Assembly (NCBI GenBank): GCA_002798195.1
Contig: NWQM01000009.1
Span: 1 to 64,000, forward strand
Direction of reading: 5' to 3'
DNA: 64,000 nucleotides
Origin: Lysobacteraceae bacterium NML03-0222
GTDB lineage: Bacteria > Pseudomonadota > Gammaproteobacteria > Xanthomonadales > Xanthomonadaceae
The notes below the pieces were generated by a model. It saw only the letters and a list, made by a program, of their open reading frames with translations. It made no database searches and was not told the DNA's origin. Shown one piece after another: positions 1 to 8,385 of this stretch. A program made the position numbers and the translations under genes. Every line of letters starts with the position of its first letter. The first letter of the stretch is position 1.

Positions 1-1
1 C

Positions 2-94
2 CAATATATTGACTACTACAACCACGAACGCATCAGGACAAAACTCAAAGGCCTGAGCCCGGTGCAGTACCGGACTCAGGCCTCGAACACTTAA
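2..94 (+). CDS. IS3-family transposase OrfB, C-terminal fragment
   Basis: Thirty codons in frame from base 2 read QYIDYYNHERIRTK then LKGLSPVQYRTQ and stop at 92-94. The YIDYYNxxR and LxGLSPxxYR motifs are the standard C-terminus of IS3-group rve integrases, the DDE recombinase that joins element ends to target DNA. The N-terminal DDE core is outside the window, so activity cannot be assessed. It reads towards the convergent putA gene. Confidence 0.88.
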   Translation, partial: QYIDYYNHERIRTKLKGLSPVQYRTQASNT

Positions 95-98
95 CCCG

Positions 99-127
99 TA
101 ACCGTCCAGATTTTGGGGGTCAGTTCA
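99..127 (+). repeat. Right terminal inverted repeat of the IS3-family element
   Basis: The last bases of the element (ending ...GGGGGTCAGTTCA at 127) follow the transposase stop directly and form the probable transposase-binding terminal repeat. The matching left repeat is outside the window, so the exact inner boundary is a guess. Confidence 0.6.
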
Positions 128-158
128 CTCTCCGGCGTTTTGTGTGTGACAGGCGGAA

Positions 159-3100
159 TTATTCGCCCAAGGTCAGCAGGCTGGCATTGCCGCCTGCGGC
201 GGTGGTGTTGATGGTCACGGTTTTTTCGGTGGCAAAGCGCGGCAGGTAGTGCGGGCCGCCGGCTTTGGGGCCGGTGCCGGACAAGCCCTGACCGCCGAAG
301 GGTTGCACGCCGACCACGGCGCCAATCTGGTTGCGGTTGACATAGATATTGCCGACCTTGGCGCGGTTGACGATGCGCTCGACAGTGGCGTCGATGCGCG
401 AGTGAATGCCGAGGGTGAGGCCATAGCCGCTGGCATTGATGGCATCCACCACCTGATCAAGTTCATCGGCCTTCCAGCGCACCACATGCAGCGCCGGGCC
501 GAATTTTTCTTCGCTCAGCTGCGCCATCGAGCGCAATTCCCAGGCGCGCGGGGCAAAGAAGGTGCCATGCTCGGCTTCAGTGCCCAGGGGGGCGGTGGCA
601 ATCAGGCGTGCCTCACTGTCCATGCGCTGGGCGTGGGCATCGAGCACTGCTTTGGCATCGGCATCAATCAGCGGGCCGACATCGGTGGACAGCTCACCGG
701 GATTGCCGACTTTCAGCTCGGCCATCGCGCCGGCCAGCATCTGGATCACCTTGTCGGCGATATCGTCCTGTACCAGCAAGACGCGCGCGGCCGAGCAGCG
801 CTGGCCTGCGGAGGTGAAGGCGCTGCCGATGGCGTCTTTCACCACCTGCTCGGGCAGCGAGGAGCTATCGGCAATCATCGCGTTCTGGCCGCCGGTTTCG
901 GCAATCAGAGTGGCAATCGGGCCTGCCTCGCGGTTTGCCAGGGCGCGGTTGATGAGGCGGGCAGTTTCGGTGGAGCCGGTAAAGCACACCCCGGCCACGC
1001 GTGCATCGCGGGTCAGCGCGGCACCGACGCTGGCGCCATCGCCGGGGACAAATTGCAGCACCTTCTCCGGGATGCCGGCTTCGTGCATCAGCTTGACGGC
1101 AGCATGGCCAATCAGATTGGTTTGTTCGGCAGGTTTGGCGATGACGGTATTGCCCGCCGCCAGTGCAGCGGCAATCTGGCCGATGAAAATCGCCAGCGGG
1201 AAGTTCCACGGGCTGATGCACACGAATACGCCGCGGCCGGCCAGTTGCAGGCTATTGCTCTCGCCGGTGGGGCCGGGCAGGGCGTCAACACGGAACCGCT
1301 TGCGCGCTTCCAGCGCGTAATAGCGCAGGAAGTCCACCGCCTCGCGCACTTCGGCCACACCATCGGGCAGGGTTTTGCCCGCTTCCTTGGTGCACATCGC
1401 CATGTACGGGGCGATGCGCGCTTCCAGCAGGTCGGCGGCCTTCTCCAGCATGGAGGCGCGGCTATCGACCGGCGTTGCGTCCCAATCGGGTTGGGCGGCG
1501 ACGGCGTTCTCCAGCGCCTTTTCCACGGCGGCGCTATCGGCAGGCAGCCAGTGACCGACCACTTCGCGGCGGTCGGCCGGGTTGGTCACCGGGATTTTTG
1601 CGCCGCTGGCGCTGTATCCGGGCACCAGCGGGGCGGCTTCCCAGTTGCCGCTGCCGGCGTTGTTGAGTTCGGCGGCCAGTGCGCGCAGTTGTTCGTCGTT
1701 GGCGAGATTGATGCCCATGGAATTGTCTCGTGGCTGGTTCTGGCTGCGGTACAGGTCAACCGGCAGCGGGATACGGGGATGCGGGATTTGCTCGAAGGCG
1801 GCGACCACTTCAACCGGGTCGCGCACCAGCTCGTCAATATTCACCGACTCGTCGGTGATGCGGTTGACGAAGCTGGAATTGGCGCCGTTTTCCAGCAGAC
1901 GGCGCACCAGATAGGGCAGCAGGTCCTCGTGGCTGCCGACGGGCGCATATACGCGGCAGGGGACATCCAGGCGGTTCTGCGGGATGACTTCGGCGTACAG
2001 GTCATCGCCCATGCCGTGCAGCTTCTGGAATTCGTAGCGGAAGCCATCACCCTGGCGCGCACCGCCGCCCAGCTCGGTTTTGGCCATCTGGTGGATGGCG
2101 GCGATGGTCTGTGCATTGTGGGTGGCGAACATCGGATAGATGACATCGATGTTGTTCAGCAGCCGCCGCGCATTGGCCTGATAGCTGACATCGGTATTAG
2201 GCTTGCGGGTGTACAGCGGATAGCCCGGCTGGCCTTCCACCTGGGCGCGCTTGACCTCGGCATCCCAGTACGCGCCCTTCACCAGACGCACCGGGATGCG
2301 GCGGCCGAGTTCACGCGCCTTGGCGGCGATATAGTCAATCACGAACGGTGCGCGGCGTTGGTAGGCCTGTACCACGATGCCAAAGCCTTCCCAGCCTTGC
2401 AGCGAGGCATCGGCCAGCACCTTGAAGATCAGGTCGAGCGAAATCTCCAGCCGGTCGGTTTCTTCGGCGTCGATGGTGAGGCCAATATTGTATTGCTTGG
2501 CCAGCTGCGACAGCTCCAGCAGTGCCGGAGCCAGCTCGCGCATGATGCGCGCGTGCTTGGCGTGCTCATAGCGCGGGTGCAGGGCGGAAATCTTCACCGA
2601 GATGCTGGGTGCGGCAAATACGTCACGGAACGGCCCGGTCTTGCCGATGGCATGAATCGCCTGACGATAGGCTTCCAGGTAGCGTGCGGCATCGGCGGCG
2701 GTCAGCGCGCCTTCGCCGAGCATGTCGAAGGAATACCGGAACTTGGCGTTTTCGCCCTTTTGCGAGCGCTCAAGCGCTTCGCTGATGGTGCGCCCCATCA
2801 CGAACTGATGGCCCATGATTTTCATCGCTTGCCGTACCGCAGCGCGAATCACTGGCTCGCCCAGTTTGCCAATCAGCCGGCCAAAGGCGCCGTGGGCATC
2901 GCGTTGGGTGGCATCGGAGAGGTTCACCAGCTTGCCAGTCAGCAGCAGCCCCCAGGTGGAGGCGTTGACCAGCAACGAATCGCTTTGACCCAGATGGCGC
3001 CGCCAGTTGGCATCGCCGAGCTTGTCGCGAATCAGCGCATCGGCCGTGCCCTGGTCGGGGATGCGCAGCAGCGCTTCGGCCACGCACATCATCAGTACGC

Positions 3101-3350
3101 CTTCCTCGCTGCCCAGGTCGTACTGGCGCATGAAGGCTTCAACGGTGCTCTGGTTTTCGGCGCGCGAGCGCACCCGGCGTACCAGGTCAGCGGCGGTGGC
3201 GCGGATGCTGGCACGCTCGGCATCGCCCTGGCGAGCCTGTTCAAGCAGCCATTGCACGTGCCGTGTCTCGTCAACGACCCAGTGCTGGGTAATGGCGGCG
3301 CGCAGCGCTTCGGGCGCTGCAGGGACTTCAGAAAGCAAGGTGGTACTCAC
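159..3350 (-). CDS. putA: Bifunctional proline dehydrogenase / glutamate-5-semialdehyde dehydrogenase PutA
   Basis: PutA oxidises proline to glutamate in two steps, an FAD-dependent proline dehydrogenase and an NAD-dependent aldehyde dehydrogenase, with substrate channelling. The barrel motif KGAYWDAEVK lies near residue 360. The aldehyde dehydrogenase domain shows SPWNFPLAIF, the general-base segment AETGGQNAM (about 815) and the catalytic Cys in GQRCSAARV (about 851). The C-terminal PFGGQGLSGTGPKAGG motif is intact. I start it at the GTG at 3350 (1063 aa), preceded by a GGA-containing sequence; an in-frame extension to 3449 adds only unconserved residues. There is no N-terminal ribbon-helix-helix domain, so unlike E. 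coli PutA it should not repress its own gene. Confidence 0.96.
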   Translation of the reverse strand: MSTTLLSEVPAAPEALRAAITQHWVVDETRHVQWLLEQARQGDAERASIRATAADLVRRVRSRAENQSTVEAFMRQYDLGSEEGVLMMCVAEALLRIPDQGTADALIRDKLGDANWRRHLGQSDSLLVNASTWGLLLTGKLVNLSDATQRDAHGAFGRLIGKLGEPVIRAAVRQAMKIMGHQFVMGRTISEALERSQKGENAKFRYSFDMLGEGALTAADAARYLEAYRQAIHAIGKTGPFRDVFAAPSISVKISALHPRYEHAKHARIMRELAPALLELSQLAKQYNIGLTIDAEETDRLEISLDLIFKVLADASLQGWEGFGIVVQAYQRRAPFVIDYIAAKARELGRRIPVRLVKGAYWDAEVKRAQVEGQPGYPLYTRKPNTDVSYQANARRLLNNIDVIYPMFATHNAQTIAAIHQMAKTELGGGARQGDGFRYEFQKLHGMGDDLYAEVIPQNRLDVPCRVYAPVGSHEDLLPYLVRRLLENGANSSFVNRITDESVNIDELVRDPVEVVAAFEQIPHPRIPLPVDLYRSQNQPRDNSMGINLANDEQLRALAAELNNAGSGNWEAAPLVPGYSASGAKIPVTNPADRREVVGHWLPADSAAVEKALENAVAAQPDWDATPVDSRASMLEKAADLLEARIAPYMAMCTKEAGKTLPDGVAEVREAVDFLRYYALEARKRFRVDALPGPTGESNSLQLAGRGVFVCISPWNFPLAIFIGQIAAALAAGNTVIAKPAEQTNLIGHAAVKLMHEAGIPEKVLQFVPGDGASVGAALTRDARVAGVCFTGSTETARLINRALANREAGPIATLIAETGGQNAMIADSSSLPEQVVKDAIGSAFTSAGQRCSAARVLLVQDDIADKVIQMLAGAMAELKVGNPGELSTDVGPLIDADAKAVLDAHAQRMDSEARLIATAPLGTEAEHGTFFAPRAWELRSMAQLSEEKFGPALHVVRWKADELDQVVDAINASGYGLTLGIHSRIDATVERIVNRAKVGNIYVNRNQIGAVVGVQPFGGQGLSGTGPKAGGPHYLPRFATEKTVTINTTAAGGNASLLTLGE

Positions 3351-3433
3351 GGTGGATTTCCGTTTGATGAGCAAGCTGCAAATTGTAGCGCTCGCGGGCA
3401 GGTTTGATACATGCACGGTAGGCGCAGCGCCGG

Positions 3434-3449
3434 TTGGGGATGTCCCCAA
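3434..3449. promoter_or_regulatory. Perfect inverted repeat upstream of putA
   Basis: TTGGGGATGTCCCCAA is a 7-bp perfect inverted repeat with a 2-bp centre, about 85 bp upstream of the putA start. Its symmetry and position fit a binding site for a dimeric regulator of putA, whose product lacks an autoregulatory DNA-binding domain. The regulator is not known from the sequence. Confidence 0.35.
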
Positions 3450-3454
3450 TTGCA

Positions 3455-3480
3455 GTCACAAGCCGATTGCTTGCCGTGAC
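3455..3480 (-). terminator. Possible terminator hairpin after the YeiH-family gene
   Basis: GTCACAAGC at 3455-3463 can pair with GCTT and GTGAC at 3469-3480, giving an imperfect stem just past the stop codon at 3485-3487. There is no clear T tract, so intrinsic termination is uncertain. Confidence 0.25.
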
Positions 3481-3484
3481 TGGC

Positions 3485-4486
3485 TTATCCCAGCGCCAGG
3501 GTCAGCAGCAGGCCGCCAAACACCAGATAGGCAAACAGCATTGCGGCCAGCAGCATCGGTTTCGCCCCGGCCTGGCGGATAGCGCCGATATGGGTGCGCA
3601 GCCCCAGTGCGGCCATGGCGGTGGCCAGCAAGAAGGTATCAATCAGCAGCAGCGTATCCACCACCGCACTGGGCAGCAGATGCAGGGAATTGAACGCGCC
3701 AACCAGTAGGAACAGTACCGCAAACCAGGGGATGACCAGCGCCGGTTTGCCCTCGCTGCCCTGATGGCGGCGGCGTATCCACATCGACAGCAGCAGCAGG
3801 AATGGGGCGAGCAGCATCACCCGGATCATTTTTTCAATGACGGCGATATTGGCCGCCTGCTCACCGACGGCGCGGCCTGCCACCACGACCTGTGCCACTT
3901 CATGAATGGTGGCGCCGGCATAGATGCCGTAAGTATGGGTATCCAGTCCGAACGGGGCTTTCAGGAACGGATACAGAAACATCCCGAGGGTGCCGAACAC
4001 GACCACGGTGGCGACGGCGACCGAGACTTTGTGCGCCTGTGCCTTGACCACAGGCTCGGCCGCCATCACTGCCGCCGCGCCACAGATGGAGGCGCCTGCG
4101 CCAATCAGCAGGGTGGTTTCTTCATCCATTTTCAGCGCGCGTCCCAGCCAGCGTGCAAGCAGGAACACGCTGCCGACGATGGCGATGGCGAGCACGATGC
4201 CATGCAGACCCACATCCAGCATGTCCTGAAAGGTCAGCCGGAAGCCAAACAGCACGATACCGGCACGCAGCAGCATGGTGCGCGCGTAATCGACGCCGCT
4301 GCCCATGCGTGTGGCGATGCGTGGAAACAGGCTGTTGCCAAGCACGATGCCGAGCATGATGGCAAGTGGCAGGGCGCTCAGGCCGATGGATTGCAGGGCG
4401 GGCAGGCGTGCAAGGCCGAGGGCGGCGATGCCAAGAGCGGCGGCAAATACAAGACCCGGCAGGCGGGCAGACCAGGAAGTGGACAC
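3485..4486 (-). CDS. yeiH: YeiH/YadS-type putative sulfate exporter family membrane protein (UPF0324)
   Basis: This is a polytopic inner-membrane protein of about ten hydrophobic segments. Family features include ILFGFRLTFQD, the conserved GASICGAAAVMA segment and GIYAGATIHEVAQVVVAG. The family is annotated as putative sulfate or organosulfur exporters, but the substrate is not established, so the function here is only family-level. I prefer the GTG at 4486 (333 aa), which has GAGG six bases upstream. An ATG at 4513 has GGAG only one base away, and a TTG at 4552 has no ribosome-binding site. It is a monocistronic gene divergent from the small gene at 4647. Confidence 0.8.
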   Translation of the reverse strand: MSTSWSARLPGLVFAAALGIAALGLARLPALQSIGLSALPLAIMLGIVLGNSLFPRIATRMGSGVDYARTMLLRAGIVLFGFRLTFQDMLDVGLHGIVLAIAIVGSVFLLARWLGRALKMDEETTLLIGAGASICGAAAVMAAEPVVKAQAHKVSVAVATVVVFGTLGMFLYPFLKAPFGLDTHTYGIYAGATIHEVAQVVVAGRAVGEQAANIAVIEKMIRVMLLAPFLLLLSMWIRRRHQGSEGKPALVIPWFAVLFLLVGAFNSLHLLPSAVVDTLLLIDTFLLATAMAALGLRTHIGAIRQAGAKPMLLAAMLFAYLVFGGLLLTLALG

Positions 4487-4574
4487 GGAAAGCCTCAAAT
4501 GAAGGGTAGGCATGCTCCGGTCATGCGATATGCCCCGGGGCATTGGCAGCAAAAGTTTCGGAATTCTAGGGCAA

Positions 4575-4602
4575 TTGACAGTGCCGGGTGTGGGCGCATA
4601 CT
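4575..4602 (+). promoter_or_regulatory. Sigma-70-type promoter for the small gene at 4647
   Basis: A perfect TTGACA (4575-4580) is followed after 16 bp by CATACT (4597-4602). This would start transcription near 4609 and leave a leader of about 38 bases before the ATG at 4647. The gene therefore appears to have its own promoter. Confidence 0.5.
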
Positions 4603-4646
4603 TCGGCAGGCAGCGACTGCAATTGCGCTACTGATAAGGCTTGAAG

Positions 4647-4934
4647 ATGGCAGACTTTTATGCCGGTGGAGAAGAAATCCGGTTGGCAGACCGGGTTGAA
4701 TTGAGCGGTGCCAAGGGCGTTGTGGTAGCGCTGATTGCGGAAAATGCATATATGGAGGGATACCTGCCAAGCGACTGGTCATATCTTGAAAAGGGCGTGC
4801 TGGTGTTTTTTGAGCGGCATGGTCTGCTGCATTACCCCTGCATCGAGCAGGATGTCCGGCTTGTGAGCCGGGCAGATGGCGGGGTAGCTGGCAAAAGCGC
4901 AGGCAATCGCGCGGCGTACAAAACGGCGGATTAG
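4647..4934 (+). CDS. Conserved-looking small protein of unknown function (95 aa)
   Basis: The protein starts MADFYAGGEEIRLADRVELS and continues with a compact beta-rich pattern (KGVVVALI, LEKGVLVFFERHGLLHY), then an acidic EQDVRLVSRAD segment. I do not recognise a named family. Composition and size resemble small cytosolic immunity-like proteins, but nothing proves that. The ATG at 4647 is chosen because AAGG lies seven bases upstream. Its stop overlaps the dnaG stop by three bases (tail to tail). It has a good predicted promoter and is somewhat AT-richer than its neighbours. Confidence 0.65.
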   Translation: MADFYAGGEEIRLADRVELSGAKGVVVALIAENAYMEGYLPSDWSYLEKGVLVFFERHGLLHYPCIEQDVRLVSRADGGVAGKSAGNRAAYKTAD

Positions 4935-6679
4935 CCGGAGCCGTCGCTTTGGCCATTCTGGGTAAGCCGGGCAAACAGGTGTTTCAGCTCGTTTTTTTCT
5001 GCTGCTGAAAGCGCGGCGTGGCCGACCTCAGCCATGCGTCTTTGCAGTTGTTCCAGCCGCTGCTGGTTGGCTTGCCGGGTGAGCTGGGCCAAGGCATCGC
5101 TGAATACGGTCTGCCAAGTCTGCGGCTCGCCGGGCAGTTCGGTCATCGCCAGCTTGTGCAGTGCCGCTGTATGCGGATGTGCAGCCATCACTTCCAGCAG
5201 GGCGGCCGTCTGGATGCCGGGGCGCTGCCGAATCAAATCCAGCAGCTCAATCAGCAGCGCAACGCCGGGCTGTTGCAGCTCGGCAAACGGATAGGGCACA
5301 GGTGCCTGCAGGGCCAGCTCGGGCTGTTGCAGCAGCAAGGTAATGACTTCACGAACTAGGCTGCGCTTGGGCGTGGCGGCGGCGTGGCCGGTCTGTGGGC
5401 GCGCTGCCGGGGGGGCGGTCTGTGTGCGTGCGGCAAGTCCGGTGAGTTCGGCAAGGCGCGCCTGCATCAGGTCGGCGAAGGCGCCTTCGGGAATTTGCGC
5501 AAGCAGGGGTTTGGCGCGCTCGGCCAGCCGGCTTTTGCCTTCCAGGGTATGCAGCTGCACATCGGCAGAGAGTGCGTCAAAGAAAAACTGCGATAGCGGC
5601 AGTGCTTGTTGCAGGCGCTGGTTGAAGCCTGCGATGCCCTCCTTGCGCACCAGAGAGTCGGGGTCTTCGCCATCGGGCAGAAACAGGAAAAAAGCCTGCC
5701 GGCCATCGCGCATGCGTGGCAGTACCGAGTGCATGGCGCGGCTGGCCGCGCGCCGTCCGGCGGCATCGCCGTCAAAGCAGAAGTACACATCCGGCGCATT
5801 GCGGAACAGAAGCTCGGCGTGCTCGGGCGTGGTGGCCGTGCCCAGGGTGGCGACCGCTTCGGGCAGGCCGTGCTGGAACAGCGCCACCACATCCATATAG
5901 CCCTCCACCACAATCAGCCGCTGTGATTTATTGGCCTGGCGCACTTGCCACAGGCCGTAGAGTTCGCGGCCTTTGTGGAACAGGGGCGTTTCCGGGGAGT
6001 TGAGATATTTGGGGCTATCCTCGCTGGACAGCACCCGGCCACCGAAAGCGATGACCCGGCCACGGCGGTCGTGGATGGGAAACATCAGCCGGTGGCGGAA
6101 TTTGTCATACACATGACCGCGCTCATTGCGCGAGAACATCCCGGCCTTCTCCAGCAGCTGCATGCGCCGCTCGTCGGTGCCGAGTGCGTCCTTGAGCGCG
6201 GAAAAACCGGCGGGCGCATAGCCGATGCCGAAGGCTTCGGCGGTGGCGGCATCCACGCCGCGGTCTTGCAAATACGCTTGGGCTTGTGGGCTCTGGGCGA
6301 GCTGCTTGTGGAAAAACCGCTGTGCCGCCTCCAGCGCATTGAACAGGGGCTGGGTATCGGGATTGGCCGCTTTTTGCCGGGTATCGCGCGGGATTTCCAT
6401 CCCGGCGCGCTTGGCCAGTTCCTCGACCGCATCAAGAAACTCCAGCCGGTCGTAATCCATCAAAAAGCTGATGGCGCTGCCATGCGCGCCACAGCCAAAG
6501 CAGTGATAGAACTGTTTGCTGGGCGATACCGTGAACGAGGGCGAGCGCTCGTCATGGAACGGGCAGCAGGCGGCGTATTCGCGTCCCTGTTTTTTCAGCT
6601 GTACGCGCGCACCGACAATCTCGACGATATCGGTGCGTGCAAGCAGTTCGTCTAAAAATGCGTCAGGAATGCGAGCCAT
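4931..6679 (-). CDS. dnaG: DNA primase DnaG
   Basis: DnaG synthesises RNA primers at the replication fork in association with DnaB helicase. The N-terminal zinc ribbon has Cys39, His42, Cys60 and Cys63. The TOPRIM catalytic core shows VVEGYMDVVALFQHG and the metal-binding FCFDGDAAGRRAA. The C-terminal region is the variable helicase-interaction domain. At 582 aa it has the normal length. It is the last gene of the rpsU-yqeY-yihY-dnaG cluster; rpoD, which follows dnaG in E. coli, is not downstream here. Confidence 0.97.
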   Translation of the reverse strand: MARIPDAFLDELLARTDIVEIVGARVQLKKQGREYAACCPFHDERSPSFTVSPSKQFYHCFGCGAHGSAISFLMDYDRLEFLDAVEELAKRAGMEIPRDTRQKAANPDTQPLFNALEAAQRFFHKQLAQSPQAQAYLQDRGVDAATAEAFGIGYAPAGFSALKDALGTDERRMQLLEKAGMFSRNERGHVYDKFRHRLMFPIHDRRGRVIAFGGRVLSSEDSPKYLNSPETPLFHKGRELYGLWQVRQANKSQRLIVVEGYMDVVALFQHGLPEAVATLGTATTPEHAELLFRNAPDVYFCFDGDAAGRRAASRAMHSVLPRMRDGRQAFFLFLPDGEDPDSLVRKEGIAGFNQRLQQALPLSQFFFDALSADVQLHTLEGKSRLAERAKPLLAQIPEGAFADLMQARLAELTGLAARTQTAPPAARPQTGHAAATPKRSLVREVITLLLQQPELALQAPVPYPFAELQQPGVALLIELLDLIRQRPGIQTAALLEVMAAHPHTAALHKLAMTELPGEPQTWQTVFSDALAQLTRQANQQRLEQLQRRMAEVGHAALSAAEKNELKHLFARLTQNGQSDGSG

Positions 6680-6688
6680 GGCCGGAGT

Positions 6689-7579
6689 TTAACCCCGGCG
6701 CTGGCGACGCTCGTCGATGATGGCCGTCAAAAGGGCGCCGACAAAAAACACCAGTGCCGCGTAATACACCCAGACCAGCAGCAGCACCAAGGTGCCCATC
6801 GAGCCGTAGGCACTGCCGGGGGCGGCATGGGTGATGTAAAGCCCGATGCCCCAGCGGCCGATGACAAACAGGGCCGCGGTCAGTATCCCGCCAATCAGCG
6901 ATTGCTTCCAAGCCACCTGCCGGTCAGGCAAGTATTTGTAAAGCAGCGCAAATCCCAAGGTATAGACGATAAGCGCGCCCAGATTGCTGGCCAGCGGCAA
7001 CAGTCCCGGCAGGCCGCTCAGGATGAATTCCAGGGCGGTGTGCAGGGTGATGGACAGCAGCAGCAAAAAGCCCAGCGCAAACACCACGCCAAATGAAAAC
7101 ACCCGCTTGCGCAGCCACGGCAGCACGCCGCCGAGCGCCTCGGCATCGCTATGGAAAATCAGGTTGAGCGTGGCTTGCAGGCGGGCAAACACCACGGTGG
7201 CACCGAAAAACAGCAGCAGCGTGCTCCATGCCCCGGCCATCGAGCCGACACTGGGGCGCTCCTTGGCATTGTGCAAGACCGTGGAGGCAATCTGCCGGGC
7301 TTCTTCACCCGCCAGCTGGTAAATCTGCCCCAGAAGCGCTGCCTGCGCCTCCGGGTAGAGCGATGCGGTCAGCCACAGCACCAGAATCAGCAGCGGAGCG
7401 AGCGAGAGCAGCGCATAAAAGGACAGCGCGGCGGCATGGCTCATCAGGTCGATTTCGACAAAGCGCATGGCTGCCTCTGCCGGCAGGCTGTGCCGCAGTT
7501 TTTCGCCCTTTTTTGCAAGCAGTGCGCGCAACCGGTCGATGCCCGAAGCACCGTGCTGGGCAGAGTGGATCTCCATCAT
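6689..7579 (-). CDS. yihY: YihY/BrkB-family inner-membrane protein
   Basis: The 296-residue protein has about six hydrophobic segments. It opens with a basic cytoplasmic region and the family motif DLMSHAAALSFYALLSLAPL, and ends in a short basic tail ERRQRRG. The YihY/BrkB family has no agreed biochemical role; the old ribonuclease BN label is wrong. Its start overlaps the yqeY stop as ATGA at 7576-7581, implying translational coupling. Nine bases separate it from dnaG. ATGs at 7579 and 7576 are adjacent alternatives. Confidence 0.9.
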   Translation of the reverse strand: MMEIHSAQHGASGIDRLRALLAKKGEKLRHSLPAEAAMRFVEIDLMSHAAALSFYALLSLAPLLILVLWLTASLYPEAQAALLGQIYQLAGEEARQIASTVLHNAKERPSVGSMAGAWSTLLLFFGATVVFARLQATLNLIFHSDAEALGGVLPWLRKRVFSFGVVFALGFLLLLSITLHTALEFILSGLPGLLPLASNLGALIVYTLGFALLYKYLPDRQVAWKQSLIGGILTAALFVIGRWGIGLYITHAAPGSAYGSMGTLVLLLVWVYYAALVFFVGALLTAIIDERRQRRG

Positions 7580-8025
7580 CAGGCGGTGAGTCGTGCTTTG
7601 ATGAGCTTTGATACCAGACCCATATCGGCCTGGCCAGCCAGCTGCGGCTTGAGCACGCCCATCAACTTGCCCATGTCCGCCGGGCTTTGCGCGCCGGTTT
7701 GGGCAATGGCCGCTTCGATGGCGGCTTTGATGGCGTCCTCGCCGAGTTTTTCCGGCAGGTAGGCATCGATGATCGCCAGTTCATCGCGCTCGACCTGTGC
7801 CAGGTCTTCGCGGCTGGCCGCTTCATACTGGCTGATGGAGTCGCGGCGCTGCTTGACCATTTTTTCCAGCACGGCCAGCACGGCGGCATCGTCCAGTTCG
7901 ACGCGCTCGTCCACTTCCTTTTGCTTGATGGCGGCATTGATCAGGCGAATGACCGCCAGGCGGGCTTTGTCGCCGGACTTCATCGCAGCCTTCATGTCAT
8001 CGACAAGACGGGTTTTCATGGACAT
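7579..8025 (-). CDS. yqeY: YqeY-family (GatB/YqeY domain) protein
   Basis: The 148-aa protein matches the YqeY family throughout: LVDDMKAAMKSGDKARLAVIRLI at the start, the KQRRDSISQYEAA helix, YLPEKL in the middle and the ADMGKLMGVLKPQLAGQADM loop near the end. The domain is shared with the tail of the GatB amidotransferase subunit and is thought to bind tRNA or assist tRNA-dependent amidation, but its cellular role is unproven. It lies 93 bp after rpsU, beyond a hairpin that may dampen readthrough. Confidence 0.93.
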   Translation of the reverse strand: MSMKTRLVDDMKAAMKSGDKARLAVIRLINAAIKQKEVDERVELDDAAVLAVLEKMVKQRRDSISQYEAASREDLAQVERDELAIIDAYLPEKLGEDAIKAAIEAAIAQTGAQSPADMGKLMGVLKPQLAGQADMGLVSKLIKARLTA

Positions 8026-8059
8026 GGCAAGTTCCTTTCATGGATTTTGGCAAACACGA

Positions 8060-8082
8060 AAAGCCGGCTTTGAGCCGGCTTT
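8060..8082 (-). terminator. Hairpin terminator or attenuator between rpsU and yqeY
   Basis: AAAGCCGGCT (8060-8069) and AGCCGGCTTT (8073-8082) form a perfect 10-bp stem with a 3-base loop. On the minus strand the stem is followed by a short T run (TTTTCG). It lies after the rpsU stop and so fits partial termination that keeps S21 more abundant than the downstream proteins. Confidence 0.7.
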
Positions 8083-8118
8083 GTCGCGGACATGACATCA
8101 CGCGCAGGGCGCGCGCTA

Positions 8119-8334
8119 TCAGTACAGGCGCTGACGCTTGGTGACGTCGCGCGCAGTGCGGCGAGCCTGACGCTTCACCGCAGCGGCAGCCTTGCGTTTG
8201 CGCTCCTGGGTCGGCTTTTCATAAAACTCGCGCTTGCGGGTTTCGGCAATCACACCGGCCTTTTCGCAGGTGCGCTTGAAGCGACGCAGGGCAAACTCAA
8301 AGGGTTCGTTTTCGCGGACTTTGACGCTGGGCAT
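8119..8334 (-). CDS. rpsU: 30S ribosomal protein S21
   Basis: The 71-residue basic protein reads MPSVKVRENEPFEFALRR, then FKRTCEKAGV and the REFYEKPTQERKRK motif, the full-length S21 signature. S21 binds the 30S platform and assists initiation by exposing the anti-Shine-Dalgarno region. The ATG at 8334 is set by the conserved N-terminus; the frame stays open further upstream but is unconserved. It is first in the rpsU-yqeY-yihY-dnaG cluster, behind a clear promoter. Confidence 0.97.
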   Translation of the reverse strand: MPSVKVRENEPFEFALRRFKRTCEKAGVIAETRKREFYEKPTQERKRKAAAAVKRQARRTARDVTKRQRLY

Positions 8335-8358
8335 AAGGAAATCTCGAAACGGATGATT

Positions 8359-8375
8359 CTGGCCCTCATGGCCAG
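8359..8375 (-). promoter_or_regulatory. Stem-loop in the rpsU leader
   Basis: CTGGCC and GGCCAG form a perfect 6-bp stem with a 5-base loop between the rpsU promoter and start. It lies 24 bases upstream of the ATG. It might be an autoregulatory or mRNA-stability element, but only the pairing is visible. Confidence 0.35.
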
Positions 8376-8385
8376 GGAGCCGCGT

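Larger units (their letters stand above)
1..127 (+). mobile_element. Right end of an IS3-family insertion sequence, cut by the window edge
   Basis: The segment holds the last codons of an OrfB-type transposase (stop at 92-94), then a short non-coding tail ending in a sequence that, read inward from 127, is TGAACTGACCCCCAAAATCT. That is the TG...CA style terminus typical of IS3-family elements. The rest of the element lies left of the window, so size, left inverted repeat and target duplication cannot be judged. The putA stop is only 31 bp beyond the end, so the element sits just downstream of putA without disrupting it. Confidence 0.8.

Noticed and set aside
249..3407. Open frame of about 1050 codons on the plus strand
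   Set aside because: It runs antisense through putA, whose motifs are unambiguous; the plus-strand translation is Gly/His/Gln-rich with no recognisable domain. It is a product of GC-biased codons.
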